DNA from: Aureimonas altamirensis
Lineage (GTDB): Bacteria > Pseudomonadota > Alphaproteobacteria > Rhizobiales > Rhizobiaceae
Assembly (NCBI RefSeq): GCF_023702225.1
Contig: NZ_JAMQCO010000007.1
Span: 186,001 to 250,000 of the forward strand
Direction of reading: 5' to 3'
Length of the DNA stretch: 64,000 bases
Shown: positions 43,245 to 51,758 of the stretch, in pieces
How positions within the stretch are numbered: position 1 is the first letter of the stretch
How the letters are laid out: the number at the start of each line of letters is the position of its first letter
Notes under the pieces: generated by a model
What the model saw: only the letters and a program-made list of their open reading frames with translations
What the model was told of the DNA's origin: nothing
Databases searched by the model: none
Made by a program: the position numbers and the translations under genes

Positions 43245-44306
43245 CTACTGGAGCTGATCTTCGGTGTAGTAGCCGCTGTCGACCAGAATTTCCTTCCAGT
43301 TGTCCCTGGTCACCACCACGGGCTTCAGGAGATAGGATGGCACGACCTTGACGCCGTTGTCGTAGGTCTCGGTATCGTTGACCTGCGGTTCCGTGCCGTT
43401 GCTGACCGCATCGACCATGTCGGCCGTCACGCGTGCGAGTTCGCGCGTGTCCTTGAAGATGGTCGATGTCTGTTCCCCGGCCAGGATCGACTTGATCGAC
43501 TGCACCTCGGCGTCCTGCCCGGTCACGATCGGCATCTTCATGTCGGCCGAGCCGTAGCCGACGCCCTTCAGCGACGACAGGATGCCGATCGACAGGCCGT
43601 CATAGGGCGACAGCACGGCATCGACCCGCTTGTCGGTGTAGAAGGCGGACAGGATGTTGTCCATGCGCGCCTGCGCGACGGCCGGATCCCAGCGCAGGGT
43701 GGAGACCTTGTCCATGCCCGTCTGCCCGGAGGCGACGTTGAGCTTGCCGCTGTCGATATAGGGCTGCAGCACGCTCATCGCGCCATCGTAGAAGAAGTAG
43801 GCGTTGTTGTCGTCCGGCGAGCCGCCGAACAGCTCGACGTTGAACGGCCCTTCCTGGTTGGCCAGGTCGAGGCTGTCGACGATGGAGGTTGCCTGCAGGA
43901 CGCCGACCTGGAAATTATCGAAGGTCGCGTAGTAGTCGACATTCGGCGTATCGCGGATCAACCGGTCGTAGGCGATTGTCTTGACGTCCATGTCGGCGGC
44001 CTGCTGCAGCACGTCCGACAGGGTGGTGCCGTCGATCGAGGCGATCACCAGCACCTTGGCGCCCTTCACCACCATGTTCTCGACCTGCGAGAGCTGGTTG
44101 GGGATGTCGTCCTCGGCGTACTGCATGTCGGTCTCGTAGCCGCGCTCCTGCAGGATCTTCGACATGTTGTTGCCGTCGTCGATCCAGCGCGCCGACGACT
44201 TCGTCGGCATCGCGATGCCGACGAGCCCCTTGTCCTGCGCGCCGGCCGGCAGCACCATCGCCGCCCCGAGGGCGAGCGCGGCGGCCCATTTCATGAAACT
44301 CTTCAT
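43245..44306 (-). CDS. chvE: periplasmic sugar-binding protein (ChvE type)
   Basis: 353 residues with a signal peptide ([17 protein letters not shown], cleavage near AGA-QDK). The mature start [22 protein letters not shown] and the later [22 protein letters not shown] are characteristic of ChvE, the galactose/glucose/arabinose-binding protein that in Agrobacterium also signals to VirA. No vir gene is seen here, so a pure transport role is the simplest reading. ATG at 44306 is followed by the usual basic residue. Two hairpins precede it (44356-44406). Confidence 0.94.
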   Translation of the reverse strand: MKSFMKWAAALALGAAMVLPAGAQDKGLVGIAMPTKSSARWIDDGNNMSKILQERGYETDMQYAEDDIPNQLSQVENMVVKGAKVLVIASIDGTTLSDVLQQAADMDVKTIAYDRLIRDTPNVDYYATFDNFQVGVLQATSIVDSLDLANQEGPFNVELFGGSPDDNNAYFFYDGAMSVLQPYIDSGKLNVASGQTGMDKVSTLRWDPAVAQARMDNILSAFYTDKRVDAVLSPYDGLSIGILSSLKGVGYGSADMKMPIVTGQDAEVQSIKSILAGEQTSTIFKDTRELARVTADMVDAVSNGTEPQVNDTETYDNGVKVVPSYLLKPVVVTRDNWKEILVDSGYYTEDQLQ

Positions 44307-44355
44307 TTTCGAAATCCTCCCAAGGCGGCCGCACCATGCGGACCGCAAGTCGTTC

Positions 44356-44406
44356 GGCACGGCCTCCCCGCCGTGTCAAATCATTCTGCATGGCTCCCCG
44401 CCATGC
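44356..44406 (-). repeat. two similar hairpins between the aldolase gene and chvE
   Basis: Hairpin 1: GGCACGGC (44356-44363) with GCCGTGTC (44370-44377). Hairpin 2: GCATGGC (44388-44394) with GCCATGC (44400-44406). On the transcribed strand both loops carry GGGGA. They lie in the 110-base gap inside the operon, where they could direct RNA processing or protection so that chvE is made in excess. Confidence 0.5.
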
Positions 44407-44416
44407 GGGCGCCGGC

Positions 44417-45061
44417 CTAGCCGGTGCCGAATACCGCGTCGTAGGCCGCTATGGCCGCCTTGGCCCGAGCCGCCACCTCGGCAGTCGACAGGCCGGGCTT
44501 GTACAGGCTGGAGCCCAGGCCGAACACCCTGATGCCGTAGCCGGCATAGGCCTGGAAATCGCCGTCCGAGACACCGCCGACCGCCCCCAGGATCGCTTCC
44601 TTCGGCAATACCGCCGAAATTGCCGCGATACCGGCGGGGCCGAGCACGCTGGCTGGAAAGAACTTGAGCGCCACGGCCCCGGCATGCCAGGCCGCCAGCG
44701 CCTCGGTCGGGGTAAAGACGCCGGGCATCGTGACCATCCCCTGCTCTGCCGCGCGCGCGATGACGGCCGGGTCGACGTTGGGGCTGACCATCAGCCGTCC
44801 GCCCACATGCGCCAGCCGGTCGACATCCTCGACGCTCAGTACCGTGCCGGCGCCCACATAGTGGGTCCGGGGCGCAAGGCGCACCGCCGCCTCGATGGAT
44901 CGGAACGGAGCCGGCGAATTCAACGGGATCTCGATGGCCTCGAAGCCGGCCTCCACCAGCGCACCGACGACCGGCTCCACCTCGTCGATGGTGATGCCGC
45001 GCAGGATCGCCACAAGCGAACGGCGGAAGGAAGGCCAGGCGATGCGCTCGGAACCGCTCAT
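44417..45061 (-). CDS. dgoA: 2-dehydro-3-deoxy-6-phosphogalactonate aldolase
   Basis: 214 residues of the KDPG/KDPGal aldolase family. Catalytic residues: E44 in AIEIPLNSP and Schiff-base K133 in ALKFFPAS. The segments LVAILRGI, VGAGTVL and SPNVDP match DgoA. It splits KDPGal to pyruvate and glyceraldehyde 3-phosphate, the last step of the De Ley-Doudoroff pathway. ATG at 45061 overlaps the kinase gene stop as ATGA and is preceded by GGAGATTC. Confidence 0.95.
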   Translation of the reverse strand: MSGSERIAWPSFRRSLVAILRGITIDEVEPVVGALVEAGFEAIEIPLNSPAPFRSIEAAVRLAPRTHYVGAGTVLSVEDVDRLAHVGGRLMVSPNVDPAVIARAAEQGMVTMPGVFTPTEALAAWHAGAVALKFFPASVLGPAGIAAISAVLPKEAILGAVGGVSDGDFQAYAGYGIRVFGLGSSLYKPGLSTAEVAARAKAAIAAYDAVFGTG

Positions 45062-45969
45062 GAATGAATCTCCTGCATGATGATATCGGCCGCCCGCGAC
45101 AGCCCGGCGCGCACGCAGCCGTCGGCGTCCATCGGCGGCGCATGGGCGATGTCGAGTGCGGCGAGCGCATCCAGATAGGCCTGTGCACCGGGCCCTGCAC
45201 CCAGCGGAACGACCCCGTCGAGGTCTGCGTACAGTGCGCGCGCACCGGCGATCTCGGCCCCGATCAGCAGCCCGGACAACCGCGCAATGCCATCCGCGGC
45301 GGCAATGCCATCGAGCAGCCAGCCGGCGCGCACGCCGAAGGCGGCGTTGGCAAGCCGCTCGGGGGCCTCGAAGCCCGCCCGCACGGCATCGGCGAAGACC
45401 GGGCCCGACGTGTCCGCAAGGGGCGCATCGCCCACCGCCTGCCGCAGCACGGAGGTCGGCGCGGCGCGCAGATGCGCGAAGATCTCGCCCGTCATGAAGG
45501 TCGAGAAGCCGGTCAGGGCACCGGCGTCGAGCCGCGCCCATTTGGTGTGGGTGCCCGGCATCAGCACCAGCCCGTCATCGCGCTTGAGGCCGAGAAGCTT
45601 CGTCTCCTCGCCGCGCATCACGTCCGGATCCGGCCGCCGCTGCGAGACACCGGGCAGAATGAACACGGGGCGGCTGGCGCCCTTCACGCGGGTTGCGCGC
45701 CCCGCCACGTCGCTCAACGCCACCGGCGCATCGAGATAGGGCGCTTCGAGCCAGCCGTTGCGCGCGCCGACCATGCCGCACAGGATGGCGGGCACGTCGG
45801 TGTCGATCCCCAGCGCGGCCGCATGGGACTCCAGCACGGCATCGAAATCGCCGGCGCTGGTCAGGCCCTGGCCGCTGCGCCGCTCGGCCAGGACAGCGCC
45901 GTCGGCATCGACCGCCCACAGGCGGAAGCTCGTCGTACCCCAGTCCACGAGAAGATTTCGGGCGCGCAT
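45058..45969 (-). CDS. dgoK: 2-dehydro-3-deoxygalactonokinase
   Basis: 303 residues. The N-terminal LLVDWGTTSFRLWAVD is the phosphate-binding start of DgoK, and GTHTKWARLD and FMTGEIFAHL are other family signatures. It phosphorylates 2-dehydro-3-deoxygalactonate with ATP, giving KDPGal for the overlapping aldolase gene. ATG at 45969 was chosen; the frame stays open upstream but reads through the lactonase gene in another phase. Confidence 0.95.
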   Translation of the reverse strand: MRARNLLVDWGTTSFRLWAVDADGAVLAERRSGQGLTSAGDFDAVLESHAAALGIDTDVPAILCGMVGARNGWLEAPYLDAPVALSDVAGRATRVKGASRPVFILPGVSQRRPDPDVMRGEETKLLGLKRDDGLVLMPGTHTKWARLDAGALTGFSTFMTGEIFAHLRAAPTSVLRQAVGDAPLADTSGPVFADAVRAGFEAPERLANAAFGVRAGWLLDGIAAADGIARLSGLLIGAEIAGARALYADLDGVVPLGAGPGAQAYLDALAALDIAHAPPMDADGCVRAGLSRAADIIMQEIHS

Positions 45970-45980
45970 CGCCTGCCGCC

Positions 45981-46859
45981 TCACGCGAAGGGTCTTGCGG
46001 CCGGCCAGGGTAGGCCGCGCACGCCCGGATCGAACAGGAACGTGTTGCCATGGGCCGGTTCGGCGGCCTTGCGCGCATCGCCCATGCCCTGCCAGGCGCT
46101 CGTCGCGACCATCCGGTCCAGACGGTCGCCCACGAAACCCGGGCACGAGATGTTGGTGGCCGGCAGGGATACCCGCTTCAGGACATCGCCGGCCGGGCTG
46201 TAGGCCTCCACGCAGGAACCGCCCCAGTGGGCCACCCAGATCGCCCCGTCGGCATCGACCACGGCTCCATCGAGTGCCCCCTGGCCGTCGTGACGCCGCA
46301 GGACGGACGGCTCGCCCACCGGCAGGCCGGTGTCCGGGTTGATGGCCACGCGCATCAGTTCGCCGACATCGCTGTCGACGAAATAGGCGGTGCCGCCGTC
46401 CGGCGAAAAGCAGATGGCGTTGGGTATGGTGATGTCCGCGAAAAGCCGCACCGCGCGCCCGCCGCCATACCAGTAGATGGAGCCGGCGCCCTTCTCGGCA
46501 TTGCGGCCCATCGTGCCGATCCACAACGCGCCGCTCTGGTGGACGCGCCCGTCATTGGAGCGGTTCCCCGGCTTGTCGGCCTCGAGCGGCAGGAGCTTCT
46601 CGAAGGCGCCGTCCGCAGCGTTGCGGACGAACAACCCTTCATCGGCCGCGACCAACTGGCGGTCGCCGTCGATCTCGGCGATTACCGAGGCCATGAAGGG
46701 CAGGCGATGCTGCACGGTGTCGCCATCGTCCAGCCGATGCTCGAACAGCACCTTCTCGACGATGTCGAACCAGCAGACGCGCTGCGCCTGCGGCAGCCAC
46801 GCCACCCCTTCGCCGAGATGGCAATGGACATCCGAGATGATGGCGACGGTCGCTTCCAT
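45981..46859 (-). CDS. SMP-30/gluconolactonase family sugar lactonase
   Basis: 292 residues forming a six-bladed beta-propeller. Metal-site residues of the family are seen: E17 in HLGEGVAW, N in NRSNDGRVHQSG, and D in YFVDSDVGEL. In this operon the likely job is hydrolysis of D-galactono-lactone (and perhaps L-arabinono-lactone) from the sugar dehydrogenase to the free acid. It starts 21 bases after the dehydratase stop and ends 11 bases before the kinase start. Confidence 0.9.
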   Translation of the reverse strand: MEATVAIISDVHCHLGEGVAWLPQAQRVCWFDIVEKVLFEHRLDDGDTVQHRLPFMASVIAEIDGDRQLVAADEGLFVRNAADGAFEKLLPLEADKPGNRSNDGRVHQSGALWIGTMGRNAEKGAGSIYWYGGGRAVRLFADITIPNAICFSPDGGTAYFVDSDVGELMRVAINPDTGLPVGEPSVLRRHDGQGALDGAVVDADGAIWVAHWGGSCVEAYSPAGDVLKRVSLPATNISCPGFVGDRLDRMVATSAWQGMGDARKAAEPAHGNTFLFDPGVRGLPWPAARPFA

Positions 46860-46880
46860 GGACGGCCTTTCTGGTATGGG

Positions 46881-48689
46881 TCAGTGGTTGTCGCGCGGCA
46901 GGCCTTTGGTCTGCGCGATACGCTGGTAGCGTACGGCAGGCTCCAGCACCGCGCCACTTTCCATCTGGCCGACGATGCCGCGCTGGATTTCCTGCCAGGG
47001 CGTCTGATGGCCGGGGAAATGGAAGCCCCCATCCGCGGCCAGCGCCTTGTACCGCTCGGCCAGTTCCGCATCGTCGATCAGGATGTCGGCCGTGCCCTTT
47101 TCGAGATCGATACGCACGCGGTCGCCCGTCTTCAGCACCGCGAGCCCGCCCCCGGCCGCCGCTTCGGGAGAGGCGTTGAGGATCGAGGGGGAGCCGGACG
47201 TGCCGGACTGGCGTCCGTCGCCGACGCAGGCGAGCGAGGTGATGCCCTTCTTGATGAGGTAGTCCGGAGCGCGCATGTTCACCACCTCGGCCGCGCCGGG
47301 ATAACCGATCGGCCCCGCCCCGCGCATGAACAGCACTGTATGCTCGTCGATGCCGAGGGCCGGATCGTCGATGCGATGGTGGTAATCCTCGGGTCCGTCG
47401 AACACGACCGCGCGCCCTTCGAAGGCATTCGGATCGCTGGGGTCCGAAAGATAGCGGTCGCGGAACTCGGGCGAGATGACGCTGGTCTTCATGATCGCGG
47501 ACGAGAACAGATTGCCCTTCAGTACGATGAAGCCGGCCTCCGGCTTCAGCGGCTGGCCGTAGGGGCGGATCACCTTGTCGTCCTCTATGATGGCGCCGCG
47601 GCAATTGTCGCCGATGGTGCGCCCGTTGACGGTCATCGCGTCCTCGTTGATGAGGCCTTCACCCATCAGCTGGTTGACGACGGCCGGCACCCCGCCGGCA
47701 TGGTAATAATCCTCGGCCAGGTATTCGCCCGCGGGCTGCAGGTTCACCAGCAGCGGAATTTCGTGGCCGTATGTCTGCCAGTCGTCGATCGTCAGTTCCA
47801 CGCCCATGTGCCGCGCCAGCGCGTTCAGGTGGATCGGCGCGTTGGTCGAGCCGCCGATGGCCGAATTGACCCGGATGGCGTTGATGAAGGCGTCGCGCGT
47901 CAGGATGTCGGACGGCTTCATGTCTTCGCGCACCATGTCCACGATGCGCAGGCCGGTACGGTACGAAACCTCCTGCCGGTCGCGGTAGGGCGCCGGGATC
48001 GCCGCCGAGCCGGGAAGCTGCATGCCCAGCGCCTCGGCCAGCGAATTCATGGTGGAGGCCGTGCCCATCGTATTGCAGTAGCCGGTCGACGGCGCGGAGG
48101 ACGCCACCAGCTTGACGAAGCCCTGGTAGTCGATCTCGCCCTTCGCCATCAGTTCGCGGGCGCGCCACACGATGGTGCCGGAACCGGTCCGCTCGCCGCG
48201 GAACCAGCCGTTCAGCATCGGGCCCACCGACAGGGCGATGGCGGGAATGTTCACCGTCGCCGCCGCCATCAGGCAGGCAGGCGTCGTCTTGTCGCAACCG
48301 ATGGTCAGCACTACGCCGTCCAGCGGATACCCGTAGAGGATCTCGACGAGACCGAGATAGGCGAGGTTGCGGTCGAGCCCGGCGGTGGGACGCTTGCCCG
48401 TTTCCTGGATGGGATGCACCGGAAACTCGATGGCGATGCCGCCGGCCTCACGGATTCCCTCGCGCACGCGCTGGGCCAGCTCGATATGGTGCCGGTTGCA
48501 GGGCGACAGGTCCGAACCGGTCTGCGCGATGCCGATGATCGGCTTGCCGGACTGCAGCTCTTCCTGGCTGAGGCCGAAATTCATGTAACGCTCCAGGTAG
48601 AGCGCCGTCATGTCGGCATTCATCGGGTTGTCGAACCAGGCGCGCGAGCGCAGCGTGTTCGGGGCGGTGGGCGTCAGTTCCTTGCTCAT
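46881..48689 (-). CDS. IlvD/Edd-family sugar-acid dehydratase (galactonate/arabinonate type)
   Basis: 602 residues. Three cysteines for the [2Fe-2S] cluster are in place: C64 in SPCNRH, C132 in GCDKTTPA and C205 in [10 protein letters not shown], together with [13 protein letters not shown] and the C-terminal [17 protein letters not shown]. It resembles the pentonate/galactonate dehydratases of Rhizobium rather than IlvD itself, and it lies between a lactonase and an aldose epimerase. It should convert D-galactonate to 2-dehydro-3-deoxygalactonate, possibly also arabinonate. ATG at 48689. Confidence 0.92.
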   Translation of the reverse strand: MSKELTPTAPNTLRSRAWFDNPMNADMTALYLERYMNFGLSQEELQSGKPIIGIAQTGSDLSPCNRHHIELAQRVREGIREAGGIAIEFPVHPIQETGKRPTAGLDRNLAYLGLVEILYGYPLDGVVLTIGCDKTTPACLMAAATVNIPAIALSVGPMLNGWFRGERTGSGTIVWRARELMAKGEIDYQGFVKLVASSAPSTGYCNTMGTASTMNSLAEALGMQLPGSAAIPAPYRDRQEVSYRTGLRIVDMVREDMKPSDILTRDAFINAIRVNSAIGGSTNAPIHLNALARHMGVELTIDDWQTYGHEIPLLVNLQPAGEYLAEDYYHAGGVPAVVNQLMGEGLINEDAMTVNGRTIGDNCRGAIIEDDKVIRPYGQPLKPEAGFIVLKGNLFSSAIMKTSVISPEFRDRYLSDPSDPNAFEGRAVVFDGPEDYHHRIDDPALGIDEHTVLFMRGAGPIGYPGAAEVVNMRAPDYLIKKGITSLACVGDGRQSGTSGSPSILNASPEAAAGGGLAVLKTGDRVRIDLEKGTADILIDDAELAERYKALAADGGFHFPGHQTPWQEIQRGIVGQMESGAVLEPAVRYQRIAQTKGLPRDNH

Positions 48690-48728
48690 CTTGGGTCCAG
48701 CTTTCCTGCCAGTCGTTCTTCTGTTCTG

Positions 48729-49784
48729 TCACTGCACGCCGAAGGCGTAGCGGATCGTATGTCGGTACGTGGCGCCGGCGGGCAGCATCACCCCCGGGAA
48801 GCCGTCATGGTTGGGGCTGTCCGGCCAGGATTGCGGCTCCAGGCACAGGCCGGCGTGGCGGCCGTAGCGCACCCCGCCCTTGCCGTACGCGCTGCCGTCC
48901 AGGAACTGCCCGGTGTAGAATTGCAGGCCGGGCGCATCCGAATAGATCGACAGGGTCCGTCCGCTGGACGGCGCGTGCAACTGTGCCAGCAGCCGGGACT
49001 CGCCAGTGTCGGAGAAGCAGAAATTATGGTCGTAGCCACCCGTCAGGGCGATCTGCGGATCGGCCGTATCCATCTTCTCGCCGATCACGCCGCCGCCCCG
49101 GAAGTCGAAGACGGTGCCGGCGACGTCCATTGGTCCACCGATCGGCAGGGACGCCCCGTCGATGGGAAGCACGGTTTCGGCGCCGACGCGCAGGACATGA
49201 CCGAGGATCGTATCCGCGCATCCTGCGCCCGCAAGGTTGAAGTAGCTGTGCCCGCTGAGGTTGACCGGCGATGGCTCCGACACCGTCGCCGACAGGTCCA
49301 GCGTCAGTTCTCCCGGCGCCGGGATCGAATAGCGGGCACGGGCGGAAACCGCGCCGGGAAAGCCGTCGACGCCCTCGCCGAGATCGAGCGTCAGTTCGAC
49401 GAAGGGGCCCCCATCCTCGCCGAATTCGGCAAGCGACCAGACATGCGTATCGAACCCGGCCGGCCCGCCATGCAGGCAGTTTTGGCCGTCATTGGCAGGC
49501 AGTGCCACGAAGGCTCCGGACGCGTCGCGATAACCCTTGCCGATGCGGTTGGCGTAGCGCCCCACCACCGCGCCGAAGAAGCGGCGCTCGTCCAGGTAGG
49601 CGTCGATCGTGGCGCCGCCAAGCACCACGTCGTCGAGCGCACCGTCGCGCCCCGGCACGAACAGGGAGTGCAGCGAAGCGCCGTAGGAAATTACCGTGGC
49701 CGACAGGCCATGGCCGTCCAGTACGAAGCGGTCCACCGCACGCCCGTCGGGCATCGGCCCGAATTCATCGCGACGCACGCTCAC
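48729..49784 (-). CDS. galM: aldose 1-epimerase (mutarotase)
   Basis: 351 residues. Interconverts alpha and beta anomers of galactose, supplying the anomer used by the dehydrogenase. Catalytic residues of the family: H in SGHSYFNLAG, H in GGYDHNFCF and E in LCLEPQSWPDSPN; GRYANRIGKG is also conserved. The start is a GTG at 49784 overlapping the dehydrogenase stop by four bases. It ends 40 bases before the dehydratase ATG. Confidence 0.94.
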   Translation of the reverse strand: MSVRRDEFGPMPDGRAVDRFVLDGHGLSATVISYGASLHSLFVPGRDGALDDVVLGGATIDAYLDERRFFGAVVGRYANRIGKGYRDASGAFVALPANDGQNCLHGGPAGFDTHVWSLAEFGEDGGPFVELTLDLGEGVDGFPGAVSARARYSIPAPGELTLDLSATVSEPSPVNLSGHSYFNLAGAGCADTILGHVLRVGAETVLPIDGASLPIGGPMDVAGTVFDFRGGGVIGEKMDTADPQIALTGGYDHNFCFSDTGESRLLAQLHAPSSGRTLSIYSDAPGLQFYTGQFLDGSAYGKGGVRYGRHAGLCLEPQSWPDSPNHDGFPGVMLPAGATYRHTIRYAFGVQ

Positions 49785-50719
49785 GCCGCGTCCTCGAAGG
49801 GCTCGACTTCGATTCGCCGGCCCAGCATGAACGCGTCCGCCACATGGACCAGGGGCGCCAGGTCGACATCGCTCTCGCCCGCCTCGATCAACTCGGCGAA
49901 CCGCTCGTAGATTCCGGCATATTCGGCATCCTCGTCGGCGACGAGCGGGCGCCCGTCCAGCGACAGGGTCTTGCCCCCCTCTCCCATCAGCAGCCGCCCT
50001 TCGTCGGTGTCGACGTCGATATCCCAGCTTTGCGGACCCGTCTGCCGCCAGTCGAGGTCGAACCGGACAGGAACGCCCGCGCCATCGGCGAACTCAAGTT
50101 CGGCGGCGATGGGCGTAGCCCGGTTGGCGGGGAAGGACAGGGCCGCCTGCGTCAGGAAGAAGGGCTGCGGTAGGATGCGCGTCACGATGGACAGGGCATT
50201 GATGCCCGGATCGAACACGCCGAGTCCGCCCGGCTCCCATATCCATTGCTGGCCGGGGTGCCAATGGCGCACATCCTCCTTCCATGTCACCTGGACCGAG
50301 CGTATCCGCGCGCCGGCAAGGAAGGCCCGGGCCGGCTCAACCGCGGCCGCGAAACGCGAATGCCATGTCGCGAACAGCGTCACGCCGTTTTGCCGGGCAA
50401 GCTCGACGAGCGGTCCGATTTCGGCCACGGAGGCGCCGGGCGGCTTCTCCAGGAGAACGTGCCGCCCGGCGGAAAGCGCGGCGCGCGCCTGCGCCTGCCG
50501 TCCCTGCGGCGGCGTGCACAGCGAGACGGCGGCGATATCGCCCGCCTCGCGAAGCATCTCGCCGATATCGGTGAAATGGCGTATGGATGGCAGAGACGCG
50601 TTGCGGCTGGCCACCGCAGCCAGTTCGAACGCCGGATTGCCCTGGATGGCGGGGATATGCTGATCTCGCGCGATCTTGCCGAGCCCTGCAATGGCGACGC
50701 TGATGGGGTGCGAGGGCAT
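49781..50719 (-). CDS. D-galactose 1-dehydrogenase (Gfo/Idh/MocA family)
   Basis: 312 residues. The Rossmann segment VAIAGLGKIARDQHIPAIQ and the motif LLEKPPGASVAEI place it in the Gfo/Idh/MocA family, and overall it resembles rhizobial D-galactose 1-dehydrogenases, which oxidise galactose to galactono-lactone with NAD(P). It is the first gene of the nine-gene operon. ATG at 50719 is preceded by a weak ribosome site; the longer frame upstream runs through the promoter. Activity with L-arabinose is also common in this group. Confidence 0.9.
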   Translation of the reverse strand: MPSHPISVAIAGLGKIARDQHIPAIQGNPAFELAAVASRNASLPSIRHFTDIGEMLREAGDIAAVSLCTPPQGRQAQARAALSAGRHVLLEKPPGASVAEIGPLVELARQNGVTLFATWHSRFAAAVEPARAFLAGARIRSVQVTWKEDVRHWHPGQQWIWEPGGLGVFDPGINALSIVTRILPQPFFLTQAALSFPANRATPIAAELEFADGAGVPVRFDLDWRQTGPQSWDIDVDTDEGRLLMGEGGKTLSLDGRPLVADEDAEYAGIYERFAELIEAGESDVDLAPLVHVADAFMLGRRIEVEPFEDAA

Positions 50720-50739
50720 CTTTGACCGTTTCCAATCTT

Positions 50740-50757
50740 TATTACGTGTGACTAATA
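50740..50757 (-). promoter_or_regulatory. inverted repeat before the galactose operon
   Basis: TATTA (50740-50744) and TAATA (50753-50757) form perfect arms around CGTGTGAC, 21 bases upstream of the dehydrogenase ATG. A candidate site for the divergent GntR-family regulator. Confidence 0.4.
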
Positions 50758-50815
50758 CTCTTGCAGATTCCAGCGTCAAGCCCCGAAACTCACGGCACGG
50801 GCGCCGTATTTGATG

Positions 50816-50843
50816 CTATAAATCATACAAATCAATGTTATAG
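50816..50843 (+). promoter_or_regulatory. inverted repeat before the GntR regulator gene
   Basis: CTATAA (50816-50821) and TTATAG (50838-50843) are perfect arms 16 bases apart in an AT-rich stretch about 43 bases before the regulator start. It could contain the regulator's promoter and an autoregulatory site. Confidence 0.35.
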
Positions 50844-50885
50844 TACCGCAATGGATAGCGCCTTGCGGTTGGGAGACACCGAGAC

Positions 50886-51644
50886 ATGAGTCTGTTGCAA
50901 TCGACCATTGCCGGTCGGTCTCTGCGCACGAGCCACGCGCAGGTCGTCATGGTTCTCGGCCGCGAGATCGTCACAGGCGACAGGCCCGAGGGTTCCATCC
51001 TGCCGGGCGACGCCGAGCTGACCGCCCGTTTCGGAGTATCGCGCACCGTCCTGCGCGAAGCGATGAAGACCCTTGCAGCAAAGCGGCTCGTCGAGCCGAA
51101 GGCGAAGGTGGGGACGCGGGTGCTGAACCGGTCGCAATGGAATTTCTTCGATGCCGACGTTCTGGGATGGCGCTTCGAGTCCGGCGTCGACGACACGTTG
51201 ATCGCCGATCTGGCGGAGATGCGGTTGGCGCTCGAGCCGGCCGCCGCCGCCATGGCCGCGCGGCGCGCCAGCGCCGAGGAGATCGTGGAACTGTACGAGA
51301 TCGCCGGCCGGCTGGATAATCCGGCCCACACGCGCGAAAGCATCGCGAAGGTGGACCTGGAATTCCATCTGGCCGTGGCGCGCGTCTCGCGCAACCCGTT
51401 CATGCGCTCCATCAGCGCCCTGATAGAGGCCGCGCTGGCTGCCGCCTTCCAGCTTTCCTCGCCGGCGTCGAGCACCGAGAAGATCGCCGAATGCGCGGCC
51501 AACCACCTGCGTATCGTGCGCGCCATCGCCGCCCGCGACGAGCCCGCCGCCCGGCTTGCCATGGAAAACGTCATCCATGTCGGCGTCGCTCGAACCATGA
51601 CCGCCTTGCGCACGGATCTGCCGTTGACGGACCTTCAGGCATAA
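50886..51644 (+). CDS. GntR-family regulator, FadR subfamily (GguR-like)
   Basis: 252 residues: winged helix at residues about 15-80 (LPGDAELTARFGVSRTVLREAMKTL in two blocks) and an all-helical FCD effector domain at about 105-240 with D/H metal-type positions (EFHLAVARVS, NHLRIVRAI). Divergent from the galactose operon, it is the obvious regulator of it, in the same relation as GguR of Agrobacterium, and probably senses a sugar acid such as a 2-dehydro-3-deoxy-aldonate. ATG at 50886 has a GGGAGACACCGAG leader. tctC follows 114 bases later and may be under separate control. Confidence 0.9.
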   Translation: MSLLQSTIAGRSLRTSHAQVVMVLGREIVTGDRPEGSILPGDAELTARFGVSRTVLREAMKTLAAKRLVEPKAKVGTRVLNRSQWNFFDADVLGWRFESGVDDTLIADLAEMRLALEPAAAAMAARRASAEEIVELYEIAGRLDNPAHTRESIAKVDLEFHLAVARVSRNPFMRSISALIEAALAAAFQLSSPASSTEKIAECAANHLRIVRAIAARDEPAARLAMENVIHVGVARTMTALRTDLPLTDLQA

Positions 51645-51691
51645 CAAATCCCTATCCCCATGCGGGGGCCTCGCTGCTGGACATTGCGCCG

Positions 51692-51716
51692 CGATTCGTG
51701 ATGGATGAACGAATCG
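51692..51716 (+). promoter_or_regulatory. perfect 8-base inverted repeat before tctC
   Basis: CGATTCGT (51692-51699) and ACGAATCG (51709-51716) are perfectly complementary with a 9-base spacer, 42 bases before the tctC ATG. It looks like a dimeric repressor site. No dedicated tct regulator (such as a two-component TctDE) is beside the operon. Confidence 0.5.
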
Positions 51717-51758
51717 TGGCCTCATAGGCCCTGCTGCTCACGCATTCGGGAGGATTGC

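Noticed and set aside
43245-44306. ChvE as evidence of a Ti/Ri virulence system
   Set aside because: No virA/virG or other vir genes occur here, and ChvE is a general chromosomal sugar-binding protein in this group.
46050-49910. A plus-strand open frame of nearly 1,300 codons opposite the galactose genes (and a similar 930-codon frame at 41628-44420)
   Set aside because: Antisense to the lactonase, dehydratase and epimerase genes (or gguA and chvE), with no domain and biased composition; a GC-content artefact.
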